Shown here piece after piece: positions 17,535-25,948 of a stretch of DNA of 64,000 nucleotides; the stretch's first letter is position 1; every line of letters starts with the position of its first letter. A program made the position numbers and the translations under genes. The DNA comes from JACVRW01 sp963825345 (GTDB lineage: Bacteria; Actinomycetota; Thermoleophilia; Solirubrobacterales; Thermoleophilaceae), in assembly GCA_963825345.1 (NCBI GenBank), contig CAWGSQ010000012.1:372001-436000 (forward strand). Direction: 5' to 3'. The notes beneath the pieces are model-generated. The model was not told the origin of the DNA and did no database searches. It saw nothing but the letters and a program-made list of their open reading frames with translations.

Positions 17535-18251
17535 GTGTCTCACCGCAGAGAACAGAAGGAGACGCTGCGCCGCGAGCGCGAGCAGCGCGAGCAGCAGGCG
17601 CGCGCCGCCGAGCAGCGCAAGAAGATGGTCGGCTACGGCGCCGCGTCGGTGCTCGCGATCGCCGTCGTGGTGGTCGCGATCCTGCTCCTCACCGGCGGTG
17701 ACGACGCCACCAGCGGGGCCGGCAACGCCGGAAACGTATTCCCGGACGGTGGCAGCTTCCCCGAACAGACGGTGTTCGAGGTCGGTCCCGCGGCGAAGGC
17801 CGCCGGCTGTGAGCTTCAGACGAAGAAGGGCACTGCCCGAGACCACACGACGGATCTCAGCACCAAGGTGAAGTACAACACCAATCCCCCGAGCACCGGC
17901 CGCCACTACGAGATCCCGGCCGACGACGGCGTCTACGGCCAGGCACCTCAGGACGAGCAGCTCGTGCACAACCTGGAGCACGGCCGCGTGATCATCTGGG
18001 TCAAGCCGTCGCTGCCCGAGAAGCAGCGGGCCGACATCACGGCGCTCGTCAACGACGACTCGTACCAGATGGTCCTCGTGCCGCGGAAGAACATGCCGTA
18101 CGCCGTCGCCGCCACCGCCTGGGACGCGGACCCGGAGCCAAACGGCACGGGCGAGCTGCTTCTCTGCAACGACGTGAACGACAAGACGTTCGACGCGCTG
18201 CAGGCGTTCCGCGACGAGCACCGCTCGCAGGGCCCAGAGCCAATTCCGTAG
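17535..18251 (+). CDS. DUF3105 membrane-anchored protein
   Basis: 238 aa from GTG at 17535. A highly charged N-terminal helix (KETLRREREQREQQARAAEQ) precedes one membrane segment at about residues 33-55. The rest is the DUF3105 domain: NPPSTGRHY, GVYGQAPQDEQLVHNLEHGRV and LVPRKNMPYAVAATAWD. The paired HNLEHG and GRHY motifs suggest a metal-binding site. The orientation is probably cytoplasmic N-terminus with the domain outside. Function unknown; widespread in Actinobacteria. A clear hairpin follows the stop. Confidence 0.9.
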   Translation: MSHRREQKETLRREREQREQQARAAEQRKKMVGYGAASVLAIAVVVVAILLLTGGDDATSGAGNAGNVFPDGGSFPEQTVFEVGPAAKAAGCELQTKKGTARDHTTDLSTKVKYNTNPPSTGRHYEIPADDGVYGQAPQDEQLVHNLEHGRVIIWVKPSLPEKQRADITALVNDDSYQMVLVPRKNMPYAVAATAWDADPEPNGTGELLLCNDVNDKTFDALQAFRDEHRSQGPEPIP

Positions 18252-18261
18252 GCAATTCTTC

Positions 18262-18282
18262 CTGCAAAGCTGCGATTTGCAG
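18262..18282 (+). terminator. Inverted repeat after the DUF3105 gene
   Basis: CTGCAAA (18262-18268) and TTTGCAG (18276-18282) form a perfect 7-bp stem with a 7-nt loop, 10 nt after the stop codon and followed by CATTTCTT. It is a probable terminator, but could also be an operator for the following amidase gene. Confidence 0.5.
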
Positions 18283-18332
18283 CATTTCTTGCGGGAGCGC
18301 AACAGGCCGCCTGCGACCGTGTTGGGGTTGTA

Positions 18333-19901
18333 GTGAAGCTGCTCGCCTCAGCAGCGGTGCTCCTGTGCGCCCTGGCCCTCGTCTCTCCCGCTCTCGCAGC
18401 GAAACCCGCCGACTTTGAGCGGGCGGCGCCCGACGCGGCAAGCGCGAGGGTGTCCGCGCCACGCGCGTTCAACCTCGTCGGGCTGCACTGGCGCGGCCGG
18501 GCGACACCAGACGTGGAGCTGCGAGTGCTCCGGCCAGGCGGCTGGGGGCGCTGGCAGCACCTCGGCGTGCACGGCCGCGGCGGCTCGGACCCGGTGTGGG
18601 TCGGGCGAGCGCGCACGGTCCAGTACCGCCTCGACAGGCGGGTGCCGGGACTCAGGCTGCACTTCGTGTCGGTGGGCAAGCGCCGCACGAAGGTCCACTC
18701 CGCCCAGGACACGCCAACCCCGTTCCCGTACGTCTCGCGCGAGGACTGGGGCGCGTCGAGCTGCGTGCCGCGCCAGGCGCCGAGCTACGGGACGGTCAAG
18801 GCGGTGCAGGTGCATCACACGGTCTCGCTCAACGACTACACGCCGGAGGAGGCGCCGCAGATCGTGCTGGCCATCTGCCGCTACCACCGCAACTCGAACG
18901 GCTGGAACGACATCGGCTACAACGCTCTCGTCGACAAGTACGGCACGCTCTACGAGGGCCGCGCCGGCGGGCTCGACCAGGCCGTGATCGGCGCGCATGC
19001 GCAGGGGTTCAACTCGCAGACGGCGGGGATCGCGAACATCGGCGATTACACGTCGGTCGGCGCCAGCCAGGAGTCGCTGGCCGCCACGGCCACGTACATC
19101 CGCTGGAAGCTCGGGGTGCACGGCCAGCCGCTATCCGGACCGGTCACGCTCACGAGCGCGGGCGGGTCCGAGAGCCGCTACGCCGCGGGCAGCAGGGCCA
19201 CGCTCCAGCGGGTGAGCGGGCATCGCGACACGGGCAGGACGGCGTGTCCGGGCGACGCTCTCTATACCCAGCTCGACGACATCCGCGCCCTGGTCGAGTC
19301 GGGAGTCGCGTTCCCAGCCTTCACCGCGCGAGTCACGGCCGCGCTGGCAGACCAGCGCGTGGACTACGGCGAGATCGTGCCCGTGAGCGGGGCGCTCGTG
19401 GGACCCGACGGCGCCGCGCTGGCTGGACAGGCCGTGGAGGTGCAGGTGAACAGCGAGAACGTCTGGCGCACCGCGCGCCGGGTCACGACCGGCAGCGACG
19501 GCGGCTTCCTGACCGACCTCAAGCCCGCGAAGCGGATGTACGTACGAGTGCGCTACCCGGGGAGCGCGGAGGTCCGCGGGTCAGCCTCGGGCCGGCTGCT
19601 CCTGAACCTGCGGCCGGTGCTGGCCTTCAACCGTCCCCCGAAGCGCGGCGTGCGCGGGCGCCGGGTGGTGGTGGCGGGCACGGTGGCACCGCGCAAGCGC
19701 ACGGTGAGCGTGGTGTTCCAGCAGCGGATCCGGGGGCACTGGCGCAAGGTCGGCACGCGGTCGGCGCGCACCCGCCGCGGGCGCTTCGAGACCTCGTTCG
19801 TGCCGGCTTTTCGTGCGGCGTACCGGTACTACGCGGTGGCTAAGGCTGATCTCGACACCGATCGAGGCGCCTCCACGATCCGATCGCTGCGGGTGCGCTG
19901 A
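18333..19901 (+). CDS. Secreted PGRP/amidase_2-type N-acetylmuramoyl-L-alanine amidase
   Basis: 522 aa from GTG at 18333. The signal peptide (about 1-23, ending PALAAKP) leads to a ~110-residue Trp/Arg-rich beta domain. The PGRP amidase domain covers about residues 130-325: SREDWGASSC, VQVHHTVSLNDYTPEEA, YNALVDKYGTLYEGRAGG, VIGAHAQGFNSQTAGI and SGHRDTGRTACPGDALY. The HHT, SGH and TACPG motifs supply the Zn ligands, so it should cut the amide between muramic acid and the stem peptide. The C-terminal ~190 residues form Ig-like beta domains (VPVSGALVGPDG, VVVAGTVAPRKR). It acts outside the membrane on peptidoglycan. Confidence 0.92.
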   Translation: MKLLASAAVLLCALALVSPALAAKPADFERAAPDAASARVSAPRAFNLVGLHWRGRATPDVELRVLRPGGWGRWQHLGVHGRGGSDPVWVGRARTVQYRLDRRVPGLRLHFVSVGKRRTKVHSAQDTPTPFPYVSREDWGASSCVPRQAPSYGTVKAVQVHHTVSLNDYTPEEAPQIVLAICRYHRNSNGWNDIGYNALVDKYGTLYEGRAGGLDQAVIGAHAQGFNSQTAGIANIGDYTSVGASQESLAATATYIRWKLGVHGQPLSGPVTLTSAGGSESRYAAGSRATLQRVSGHRDTGRTACPGDALYTQLDDIRALVESGVAFPAFTARVTAALADQRVDYGEIVPVSGALVGPDGAALAGQAVEVQVNSENVWRTARRVTTGSDGGFLTDLKPAKRMYVRVRYPGSAEVRGSASGRLLLNLRPVLAFNRPPKRGVRGRRVVVAGTVAPRKRTVSVVFQQRIRGHWRKVGTRSARTRRGRFETSFVPAFRAAYRYYAVAKADLDTDRGASTIRSLRVR

Positions 19902-19934
19902 GCGAACGACGGGCATCGAAGAGAGGGACCGCCG

Positions 19935-20516
19935 TCACCACCCCTGCTTGAGGTCCTCCGAGTACAACCCATGCCCCGTCGCCAGCATCCGCGCGGTCCG
20001 GGCGAGTATGCGCAGGTCGAGCCGCAGCGAGCGGTGCTCCACGTACCACACGTCCAGCTCGATCCGCTCCGGCCACGGCAGCGACGTCCGGCCGTTGATC
20101 TGGGCCCATCCGGTGATCCCCGGCCTCACCTCGAGGCGGCGTCGCTGGCGGTCCGTGTAGCGGTCCACCTGCTCCTGCACGGTCGGTCGCGGGCCGACGA
20201 TTGACATCTCTCCGCGGAGCACGTTCACGAGGTTGGGCAGCTCGTCCAGCGAGAGGCGGCGCAGCAGGCGGCCGGTGCGCGTGATGCGCGGGTCGCCCTC
20301 GACCACGTAGATGCCAGCACCCATCGATTCGGCCCCCGGAACCATCGTCCGGAGCTTCCGGAGCTCGAACGGCTTGCCGTCCCGGCCGACCCGAAGCTGG
20401 CGGTAGAACACGGGCCCGCGGCTCTCCAGCCTGATGGCCAGCGCGGCCAGGGCGAGCAGCGGCGCCGTGACCACCAGGAGCGCCGCTGCGAGCACCACGT
20501 CGAGTGCGCGGGTCAA
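19935..20516 (-). CDS. Bacterial sugar transferase (polyprenyl-phosphate glycosylphosphotransferase)
   Basis: 193 aa from TTG at 20516. One N-terminal membrane segment (LDVVLAAALLVVTAPLLALA) is followed by the catalytic domain: ESRGPVFYRQLRVGRDGKPF, LRKLRTMV, LRRLSLDELPNLVNVLRGEMSIVGPRP and RPGITGWAQINGR. All conserved blocks of the WcaJ/PglC-type core are there, without the long N-terminal extension, as in monotopic enzymes. It should load the first sugar phosphate onto undecaprenyl phosphate. It is divergent from the glycosyltransferase cluster that would extend that glycan. Confidence 0.93.
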   Translation of the reverse strand: MTRALDVVLAAALLVVTAPLLALAALAIRLESRGPVFYRQLRVGRDGKPFELRKLRTMVPGAESMGAGIYVVEGDPRITRTGRLLRRLSLDELPNLVNVLRGEMSIVGPRPTVQEQVDRYTDRQRRRLEVRPGITGWAQINGRTSLPWPERIELDVWYVEHRSLRLDLRILARTARMLATGHGLYSEDLKQGW

Positions 20517-20556
20517 CGCTGGTTACCGTTCGGCCGCACCGGAAAGGAATGGCGGC

Positions 20557-20577
20557 GCACCGGGCGTCGCCCGGTGC
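20557..20577 (+). promoter_or_regulatory. GC-rich hairpin just upstream of the GT4 start
   Basis: GCACCGGGC (20557-20565) and GCCCGGTGC (20569-20577) form a perfect 9-bp stem closed by a GTC loop. The stem ends 8 nt before ATG 20586, where a ribosome-binding site would normally be. It could block initiation or attenuate transcription of the glycan cluster. Confidence 0.5.
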
Positions 20578-20585
20578 TTGCCCAA

Positions 20586-21704
20586 ATGCGCATTCTCTAC
20601 CTGCATCAGTTCTTCATCACCCGCGCGGGAGGCGGAGGCACGCGCTCGTACGAGTTCGCGCGCCGCTTCGTGGAGGCCGGACACGGGGTGCGCATGGTAA
20701 CCGCCGGGGACGGCGCCCGGACCGAGGACGGGATCGAGGTCGTGGGCGTGCGTGGCGCCTATTCCGACTACATGCGCGCCACGGGGTTCTCGAACGTTCG
20801 CCGCATGCTCGCCTTCGCCAGGTTCGCGCTCGGCGCCACGATCGCCGCCCTGCGCGGTCCGCGGCCCGACGTGATCTACGCCACCTCGCCGCCACTAACG
20901 ATGGCGCTGCCCGCGCTCGTGGCAGCCGCGCGCTGGAGGGCGCCGCTCGTGTTCGAGGTTCGCGACCTCTGGCCGGAGGCGCCGATCCAGATGGGAGCGC
21001 TACGCAACCCGCTCGCGCGGCGGCTGGCGCGCGCTCTCGAGCGCTTCGTGTACTCCCGGAGCACACGCCTGATCGCCTTATCGCCCGGTATCCGCGCGGC
21101 GCTTCCGCAGGACAAGACCGAGTTGGTGCCGAACTCCGCGGACCTTGACCTGTTCGATCCAAGTGCATCCGGCGGACCCTTCCTCGTCTCGTACTTCGGA
21201 GCCATGGGAGAGGCGAACGACCTGACCTCCGCCGTCGAGGCCGCCCGACTCCTCCCCGACGTCCGCTTCGTGCTCATGGGCGACGGCAAGCGCCGCGCCG
21301 AGCTGGAGCGCGCTGCGCCTCCCAACGTCGAGTTCCGGCGCGGCGACAAGGCGGAGGTGGCGCGGCTCGCGGCGGAATCGGCCGCCTGCCTCACGCTCTT
21401 CAAGGAGGTGCCCGTGCTGGCCACGAACTCGCCCAACAAGCTCTTCGACACCTTCGCCGCGGGTCGCCCCGCGATCGTGAACATGGACGGCTGGATGCGC
21501 GAGCTGGTGGAGCAGAACGAGGCCGGGCTGTACGTTCGCGCCGGCGACGGGCGCGACCTCGCCGAGAAGCTCGCCTGGCTGCGCGACCACCCGGAGGACG
21601 CCGCCCGCATGGGCCGCAACGCGAGGGCGCTCGCCGAGCGCGAGTTCGGGCGTGACGAGCTGGCGGGGCGTGCGCTCGCGGTGCTCGAGGACGCGGCGGG
21701 TTGA
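20586..21704 (+). CDS. Glycosyltransferase family 4 (GT-B)
   Basis: 372 aa from ATG at 20586 (MRILYLHQFFITRAGGGGTRSYE is the family start, shown here in part). The N-terminal Rossmann domain has GGGTRSYEFARRFVEAGH and YATSPPLTMALPALVAA. The C-terminal donor domain has YFGAMGEANDL and the later NKLFDTFAAGRPAIVN, as in WbuB-type hexosaminyltransferases that act early in exopolysaccharide repeat synthesis. It is the first gene of a co-directional cluster (20586-25948) and overlaps the next gene by 4 nt. Confidence 0.91.
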   Translation: MRILYLHQFFITRAGGGGTRSYEFARRFVEAGHGVRMVTAGDGARTEDGIEVVGVRGAYSDYMRATGFSNVRRMLAFARFALGATIAALRGPRPDVIYATSPPLTMALPALVAAARWRAPLVFEVRDLWPEAPIQMGALRNPLARRLARALERFVYSRSTRLIALSPGIRAALPQDKTELVPNSADLDLFDPSASGGPFLVSYFGAMGEANDLTSAVEAARLLPDVRFVLMGDGKRRAELERAAPPNVEFRRGDKAEVARLAAESAACLTLFKEVPVLATNSPNKLFDTFAAGRPAIVNMDGWMRELVEQNEAGLYVRAGDGRDLAEKLAWLRDHPEDAARMGRNARALAEREFGRDELAGRALAVLEDAAG

Positions 21705-22633
21705 CCGAGCTGTCCTACTGCGTCGTGAACACAGGCGGGCGGGACTACCTGCTCGACTGTCTCGCCGCCATCAAGCGCACGCACCCGGAGGGCGTGGAGC
21801 ACGAGCTGCTCGTGCTCGACAACGCGTCCGAGGACGGCTCCGCGGAGGCGGTGCGCGAGCTCCATCCGGATGTGCGCCTGTTCGCGCTCGAGCGTCGCGA
21901 GGGCAAGGCGGACAACGACTCGCGTCTGCTCCAGGAGGCGCGCGGCCGCCTCTGCCTGCTCCTGAACGAGGACTCGGAGCTCCGTGACGGCGCGGCGCGA
22001 GCGCTGCTCGACGCACTCGAGGCCGACCCCGGTGCGGCGGCTGCCGGCGCGCAGCTGCTCACGAGCGAGGGCGAGACCACCGCCTGTGCCTGGCGGCTCC
22101 CCGACATCCCCTGGGCGCTGGCCGCCGCGGTGTTCAGCCACGAGCGCGTGGCGGTGCAGAGCAAGGGTCACCGGGTGCGCGAGGTGGGCTGGGTGCAGTC
22201 GAGCGCAATGCTGGTGCGGCGCGAGGCGGCGGAGCAGGTGGGCTGGCTCGACGGCGACTTCTTCGTCTACTCGGACGAGACCGACTTCTGCCGCCGCCTG
22301 CACGACGCCGGCTGGCGCATCCTGTTCGTGCCCGACGCGCAGGCGGTCCACCACGACCAGCTGGGCACGGACGCGGCCGCGATGCGGCGCCGGATCGTGG
22401 AGTTCCACCGCAATCGCGACCTCTACTTCCGAAAGCACGGGATGGGCCTCACGCGCCTCGTGTGGAAGCTGTGCTGGGTCTGGGCATACCTCGTCCGCGC
22501 CGCCGCCGCCGCGCTGCTGCCGGGCCGGGACCCGCGCCGCTACCTGCTGCACGCCCGGCAGGAACTGCGGCCGGGCCGGGGCGAGGGCATCCGCGAAGCG
22601 GCGGAGGCACACAACCGCGGGCTTGCCCAATAA
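21701..22633 (+). CDS. Glycosyltransferase family 2 (rhamnosyltransferase-like)
   Basis: 310 aa from TTG at 21701, overlapping the previous stop by 4 nt. The GT-A fold motifs are ELLVLDNASEDGSAEA, LCLLLNEDSEL (the metal-binding position, here NED rather than DxD) and VQSSAMLVRREA. Also present are FFVYSDETDFCRRLHDAGW and VPDAQAVHHDQLG. These fit the WbbL-like group. The C-terminal region is amphipathic and may lie on the membrane (LVWKLCWVWAYLVRAAAAAL). It probably adds one sugar to a lipid-linked repeat unit. Confidence 0.9.
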   Translation: MTELSYCVVNTGGRDYLLDCLAAIKRTHPEGVEHELLVLDNASEDGSAEAVRELHPDVRLFALERREGKADNDSRLLQEARGRLCLLLNEDSELRDGAARALLDALEADPGAAAAGAQLLTSEGETTACAWRLPDIPWALAAAVFSHERVAVQSKGHRVREVGWVQSSAMLVRREAAEQVGWLDGDFFVYSDETDFCRRLHDAGWRILFVPDAQAVHHDQLGTDAAAMRRRIVEFHRNRDLYFRKHGMGLTRLVWKLCWVWAYLVRAAAAALLPGRDPRRYLLHARQELRPGRGEGIREAAEAHNRGLAQ

Positions 22634-22648
22634 CGTCCCGCGCACGCC

Positions 22649-24118
22649 ATGGAGCACGCTGACACCGCCCAACTGGCCGCTCTGGGTGGCGCGCTCGGGT
22701 CGGTGCTCGTCCTGCTCGGGCGCGGGCGGCTGCCACTGCTCGCCGGCCTGGTGGTGCTGGGCGCCGCCGAGCTCGGGCTCGCATGGGCGCTTGGAGGCGG
22801 TCCGCTCGACCGGCTGAGCGGCGCCTCGGGCGTGGCCGCCGTGGCGCTCGCCCTCGCGGCGCTCGGTGCCGCGACCGCGCTGTTCGTGAAGCGACCGGGG
22901 ATCGTGCCGATCGCCGTGCTTGTGGCGGCGCCGCTGCGGCCACCGCTTTCGTTCGACAGCTCGAGCACCCTGCTCGTGGAGATCGCGGACGACGGCCGGC
23001 TCGGCAGGCTGCTTCCCCTCTACTTCGTGCTCGCGGCTGCGGCGGCTGCGCTGGCGTGGCATGCCCTGCGCGGCCGCGAGCTGCGCCCCCTGCCGATCAA
23101 GGTGGCTCTGCCCGCCGCGGCCTTCTTCGCCTTCGCGTGCTGCTCACTGCTGTGGGCGGACGACCTGGAGGCGGGCACGAACCTGCTGCTGTTCTTCACC
23201 CTTCCGTTCGTGGCGCTGCTGGCCACCGTGGCGCGCGCGAGCTTCCCGCCCTGGGCGCCGCGCGGCCTGGCCACCGCCGCGATCGCACTCGCCACGCTGT
23301 TCGCCGCGGTCGGGCTCTGGCAGGCCGCCACACACGAGCTGTTCTTCTACGCGCCAAACCTGGCCGCGTCGAACGCGAACACGGACTACTTCCGGGTGAC
23401 CTCCCTGTTCGGCGACCCAAGCCTCTACGGCCGCCACGTGGTGCTCGGACTCGGCGTGGCCCTCACGCTGCTCGCCACGCGGCGCTGGCATCCATGGCCG
23501 CTGATCGGCCTGGTGGCCGTGATGTGGGCCGGGCTGCTGTTCTCGTACTCCCAGTCGAGCATGGTCGCGCTGCTCGTGATCACGGTCGTACTCGCGGTGG
23601 CCACAGGCGACCGGCGCGTGCGCCACGCCGTGGCCCTGCTCGCGCTGGCGGCCGCGCTCGTGGGCTGCGGCTACCTGGCCGTGCAGGTGGCGAGTGGGGA
23701 GTCCTTGAACAGGATCACAAGCGACCGGACCAACCGGGTGGAGGATGCCGTGCGTGTGATCGAGAAGCACCCGCTGGTGGGTGTGGGGATCGGAGGCCAG
23801 CCGCGTGCCAGCCGGCGGCTGGCCGGTAGCCAGCGGCCGACCCCGAACTTCGTGTCGCACACCACGCCGCTCACCGTGTTCGCCGAGCTGGGCGTAATCG
23901 GCCTGGTGCTCTATGTGTTGCTGCTCGTGGGTGGGGCGTGGCTGATCCTGCAGGTTCGGCGAGTGGACGAGCCGCTGGGGTTGGCGCTGGGGGTCGCCTT
24001 CATCGGCCTGTTCGTGCACGCGCTCTTCTACAGCGGCTTCCTCGAGGACCCGCTCACCTGGCTTGTGATCGGGATCGCGGCGGCCTACTGCGTTCAACCT
24101 GCGAAGGCTCCGGCGTGA
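22649..24118 (+). CDS. O-antigen ligase/polymerase-like membrane protein
   Basis: 489 aa from ATG at 22649. About eleven to thirteen hydrophobic segments cover the length, for example LAALGAATALFVKRPGIV, VALLATVARASFPPW, and SMVALLVITVVLAVATG. A large extracytoplasmic loop (DRTNRVEDAVRVIEKHPLVGVGIGGQP, given in part) carries the HPLxGxGxG motif of the Wzy/WaaL O-antigen-ligase family. Its place between glycosyltransferases fits polymerisation or ligation of an exported repeat unit. It overlaps the next gene by 4 nt. Confidence 0.88.
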   Translation: MEHADTAQLAALGGALGSVLVLLGRGRLPLLAGLVVLGAAELGLAWALGGGPLDRLSGASGVAAVALALAALGAATALFVKRPGIVPIAVLVAAPLRPPLSFDSSSTLLVEIADDGRLGRLLPLYFVLAAAAAALAWHALRGRELRPLPIKVALPAAAFFAFACCSLLWADDLEAGTNLLLFFTLPFVALLATVARASFPPWAPRGLATAAIALATLFAAVGLWQAATHELFFYAPNLAASNANTDYFRVTSLFGDPSLYGRHVVLGLGVALTLLATRRWHPWPLIGLVAVMWAGLLFSYSQSSMVALLVITVVLAVATGDRRVRHAVALLALAAALVGCGYLAVQVASGESLNRITSDRTNRVEDAVRVIEKHPLVGVGIGGQPRASRRLAGSQRPTPNFVSHTTPLTVFAELGVIGLVLYVLLLVGGAWLILQVRRVDEPLGLALGVAFIGLFVHALFYSGFLEDPLTWLVIGIAAAYCVQPAKAPA

Positions 24119-25428
24119 GCCAGCGCGCGGCGTGGGCGCTCACGGGGGTGCTGTTCGCCCTGGTGGCGATCACGCTCCCCGAGCTCGGGTCGGACCCCTG
24201 GCACTTCCGCCCGCCGAGCGTCGACCCGCAGGGTCCGCTCGCGCCACTGGTGCGAGCGGCCGGCGAGGAGTGGGACGTGGGCATCGCGCGCGCGGCGGCC
24301 TTCGCGGCCGCGCTCCTCTGCGGCGCATTCGCGGTGTACCTGCTGGCGCGGCGCCCGCCCGCGCTTCCGCGCTGGACCGGCATTGCACTCGTCCTGGTGG
24401 TGGGTCTTCTGCTCGCGGCGCCGTCCACCCTGCTCCAGCTCGGCCTGCGCGACTCCACCGCGCCGTGGTTCTTCACGAACGACTCGACCTACCAGGCCGA
24501 ACTCGGCGGCGACCTGGTGCTTCATCTCGATAATCCCTACGGCCACGACTACCGCGACTCGGGGCTGGAGCGCTTCTACACCCGCGACGGCAGCGTCTCC
24601 GAGCGCGTGCGCGACCGAGAGGTGGCGCTCGAGCACTTCGCCTACTTCCCCGGCGCGGTGCTCACAGCCGCGGTGTGGCAGGTGCTCCCCAAGCCCTTCG
24701 ACGACTACCGGCTGCTCGTGCTGCTCGCTACGCTGGCGCTGCTGCCCGCGGCGCTCCTGTTCCGCGGTCCGATCGAATGGCGGCTCGTGCTGGGCGCTGC
24801 CCTGGTCTGCAACCCCATCGCCGTGCGCTCCGCGTGGTTCGGGCAGAACGACGCCCCGAGCCTGCTGCTCCTGGTGCTGGCCTTCGCCCTCGTCACGCGG
24901 CGGCGCTTCGCCTGGGCCGCTGCGGCACTCGCCGGGGCAATCCTGCTGAAGCAGTTCGCGATCGTCGCGCTGCCGTTCCTCATCCTCATGGTCCCGCGCG
25001 ATGAGTGGAAGCGGTCGGGCCTCGTGTTCGGCGGCGTGCTCGCCGCGGGCATCCTGCCCTTCCTCGTGGCCGACCCGGCGGCCTTCTACGACGACACCGT
25101 CAGGTACGGAGCCGGCACCTACAAGATCGTCGGCTACGGCCTATCGGCGATCCTGGTTCGGCTCGGCATCATCGAGGACCGCGACGGCAGCTACCCGTTC
25201 GCGCTGCTGGCCCTGCTCACGTGGGTGCCGCTCACCGTCTGGCTCGTGCTGGTGCAGAGGCGCGCGCACGAGCTGTGGGTCGGGGCGGCGGCGTTCGCGA
25301 TCTCGATTCTGTGGCTGATGTTCATCGGCCGCACCTTCAACAACTACTACCTCGTGTGGCCCATGACGGGCGCGATCGTCGCGGCGCTGCTCGCGTTAGG
25401 GTCGCTCCGTGCTCCAGCACGAGGGTGA
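24115..25428 (+). CDS. GT87-like polyprenyl-sugar-dependent membrane glycosyltransferase
   Basis: 437 aa from GTG at 24115 (overlap GTGA with the previous stop). There are about ten hydrophobic segments. The first external loop contains NDSTYQAELGGDLVLHLDNPYGHDY, quoted in part as DNPYGHDY, a pattern common in GT-C enzymes of the DUF2029/GT87 group. FAYFPGAV, WFGQNDAPSLLL and AILLKQFAIVALPF are further typical motifs. It likely transfers a sugar from a polyprenyl-phosphate donor outside the membrane. The last 20 nt overlap the next gene. Confidence 0.82.
   Translation: MSQRAAWALTGVLFALVAITLPELGSDPWHFRPPSVDPQGPLAPLVRAAGEEWDVGIARAAAFAAALLCGAFAVYLLARRPPALPRWTGIALVLVVGLLLAAPSTLLQLGLRDSTAPWFFTNDSTYQAELGGDLVLHLDNPYGHDYRDSGLERFYTRDGSVSERVRDREVALEHFAYFPGAVLTAAVWQVLPKPFDDYRLLVLLATLALLPAALLFRGPIEWRLVLGAALVCNPIAVRSAWFGQNDAPSLLLLVLAFALVTRRRFAWAAAALAGAILLKQFAIVALPFLILMVPRDEWKRSGLVFGGVLAAGILPFLVADPAAFYDDTVRYGAGTYKIVGYGLSAILVRLGIIEDRDGSYPFALLALLTWVPLTVWLVLVQRRAHELWVGAAAFAISILWLMFIGRTFNNYYLVWPMTGAIVAALLALGSLRAPARG
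25397..25402 (+). promoter_or_regulatory. TANNNT -10 (TAGGGT) for the small hydrolase
   Basis: Ends 6 nt before GTG 25409 and lies inside the 3' end of the upstream gene. Fits an internal leaderless promoter. Confidence 0.45.
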
Positions 25429-25948
25429 CCCGAACCGCTGCGCCGTGCTGCTGCCCGGCGTGCGCTACTTCAGCCAGGCGCCGCTCCTGTGGTTCGCGCG
25501 CGAGGCGGCGCAGGCGCGCGGCTGGTCGGTGGTCGAGGTGGACGAACGCGCACCGGACGGCAAGGACCCCTTCGAGTGGATGCGCGGTCAGGCGCAGCGC
25601 GCGCTCGCGGCCACGAGCGCCGAGCTGACGGTGGTGGTCGGCAAGTCGCTCGGCAGCGTGGCGGCGCCGATGGTGGACGGGCCGGCCGTATGGCTCACTC
25701 CGCTCCTCACCCGGCCCGACATCGCGGCCGGCCTCGCTGCCGCTCGCTCACCCGCCCTGCTGGTGGGCAGCCCCGCCGACCCAAGCTGGGGCGAGGGCGA
25801 GCTGCCCGACAACCCGCTGCTCCAGGTGCTCGAGCTGCCGGGGCTCGACCACTCCCTTCAGGTCGAGGGCGACCCGCTCGCCTCCCTCGACGTGCTGCGC
25901 ACCGTCACTGAGACTCTTGGCGCTTTTCTCGACGGCGCTGCTGCTTGA
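25409..25948 (+). CDS. Small alpha/beta-hydrolase-fold protein
   Basis: 179 aa from GTG at 25409. The fold is suggested by CAVLLPGVRYFSQAPLLW, VVVGKSLGSVAAPMV (nucleophile elbow GKSLGS) and ALLVGSPADPSW. ELPGLDHSLQVEGD supplies a candidate His. It is shorter than most family members because the cap is missing. Substrate unknown. Its 3' end overlaps the convergent beta-propeller gene by 44 nt. Confidence 0.8.
   Translation: MLQHEGDPNRCAVLLPGVRYFSQAPLLWFAREAAQARGWSVVEVDERAPDGKDPFEWMRGQAQRALAATSAELTVVVGKSLGSVAAPMVDGPAVWLTPLLTRPDIAAGLAAARSPALLVGSPADPSWGEGELPDNPLLQVLELPGLDHSLQVEGDPLASLDVLRTVTETLGAFLDGAAA

Noticed and set aside
20876..23062. 728-codon open frame on the minus strand
   Set aside because: Antisense to the glycosyltransferase genes, which have full family motifs. 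No domain in the antisense translation.
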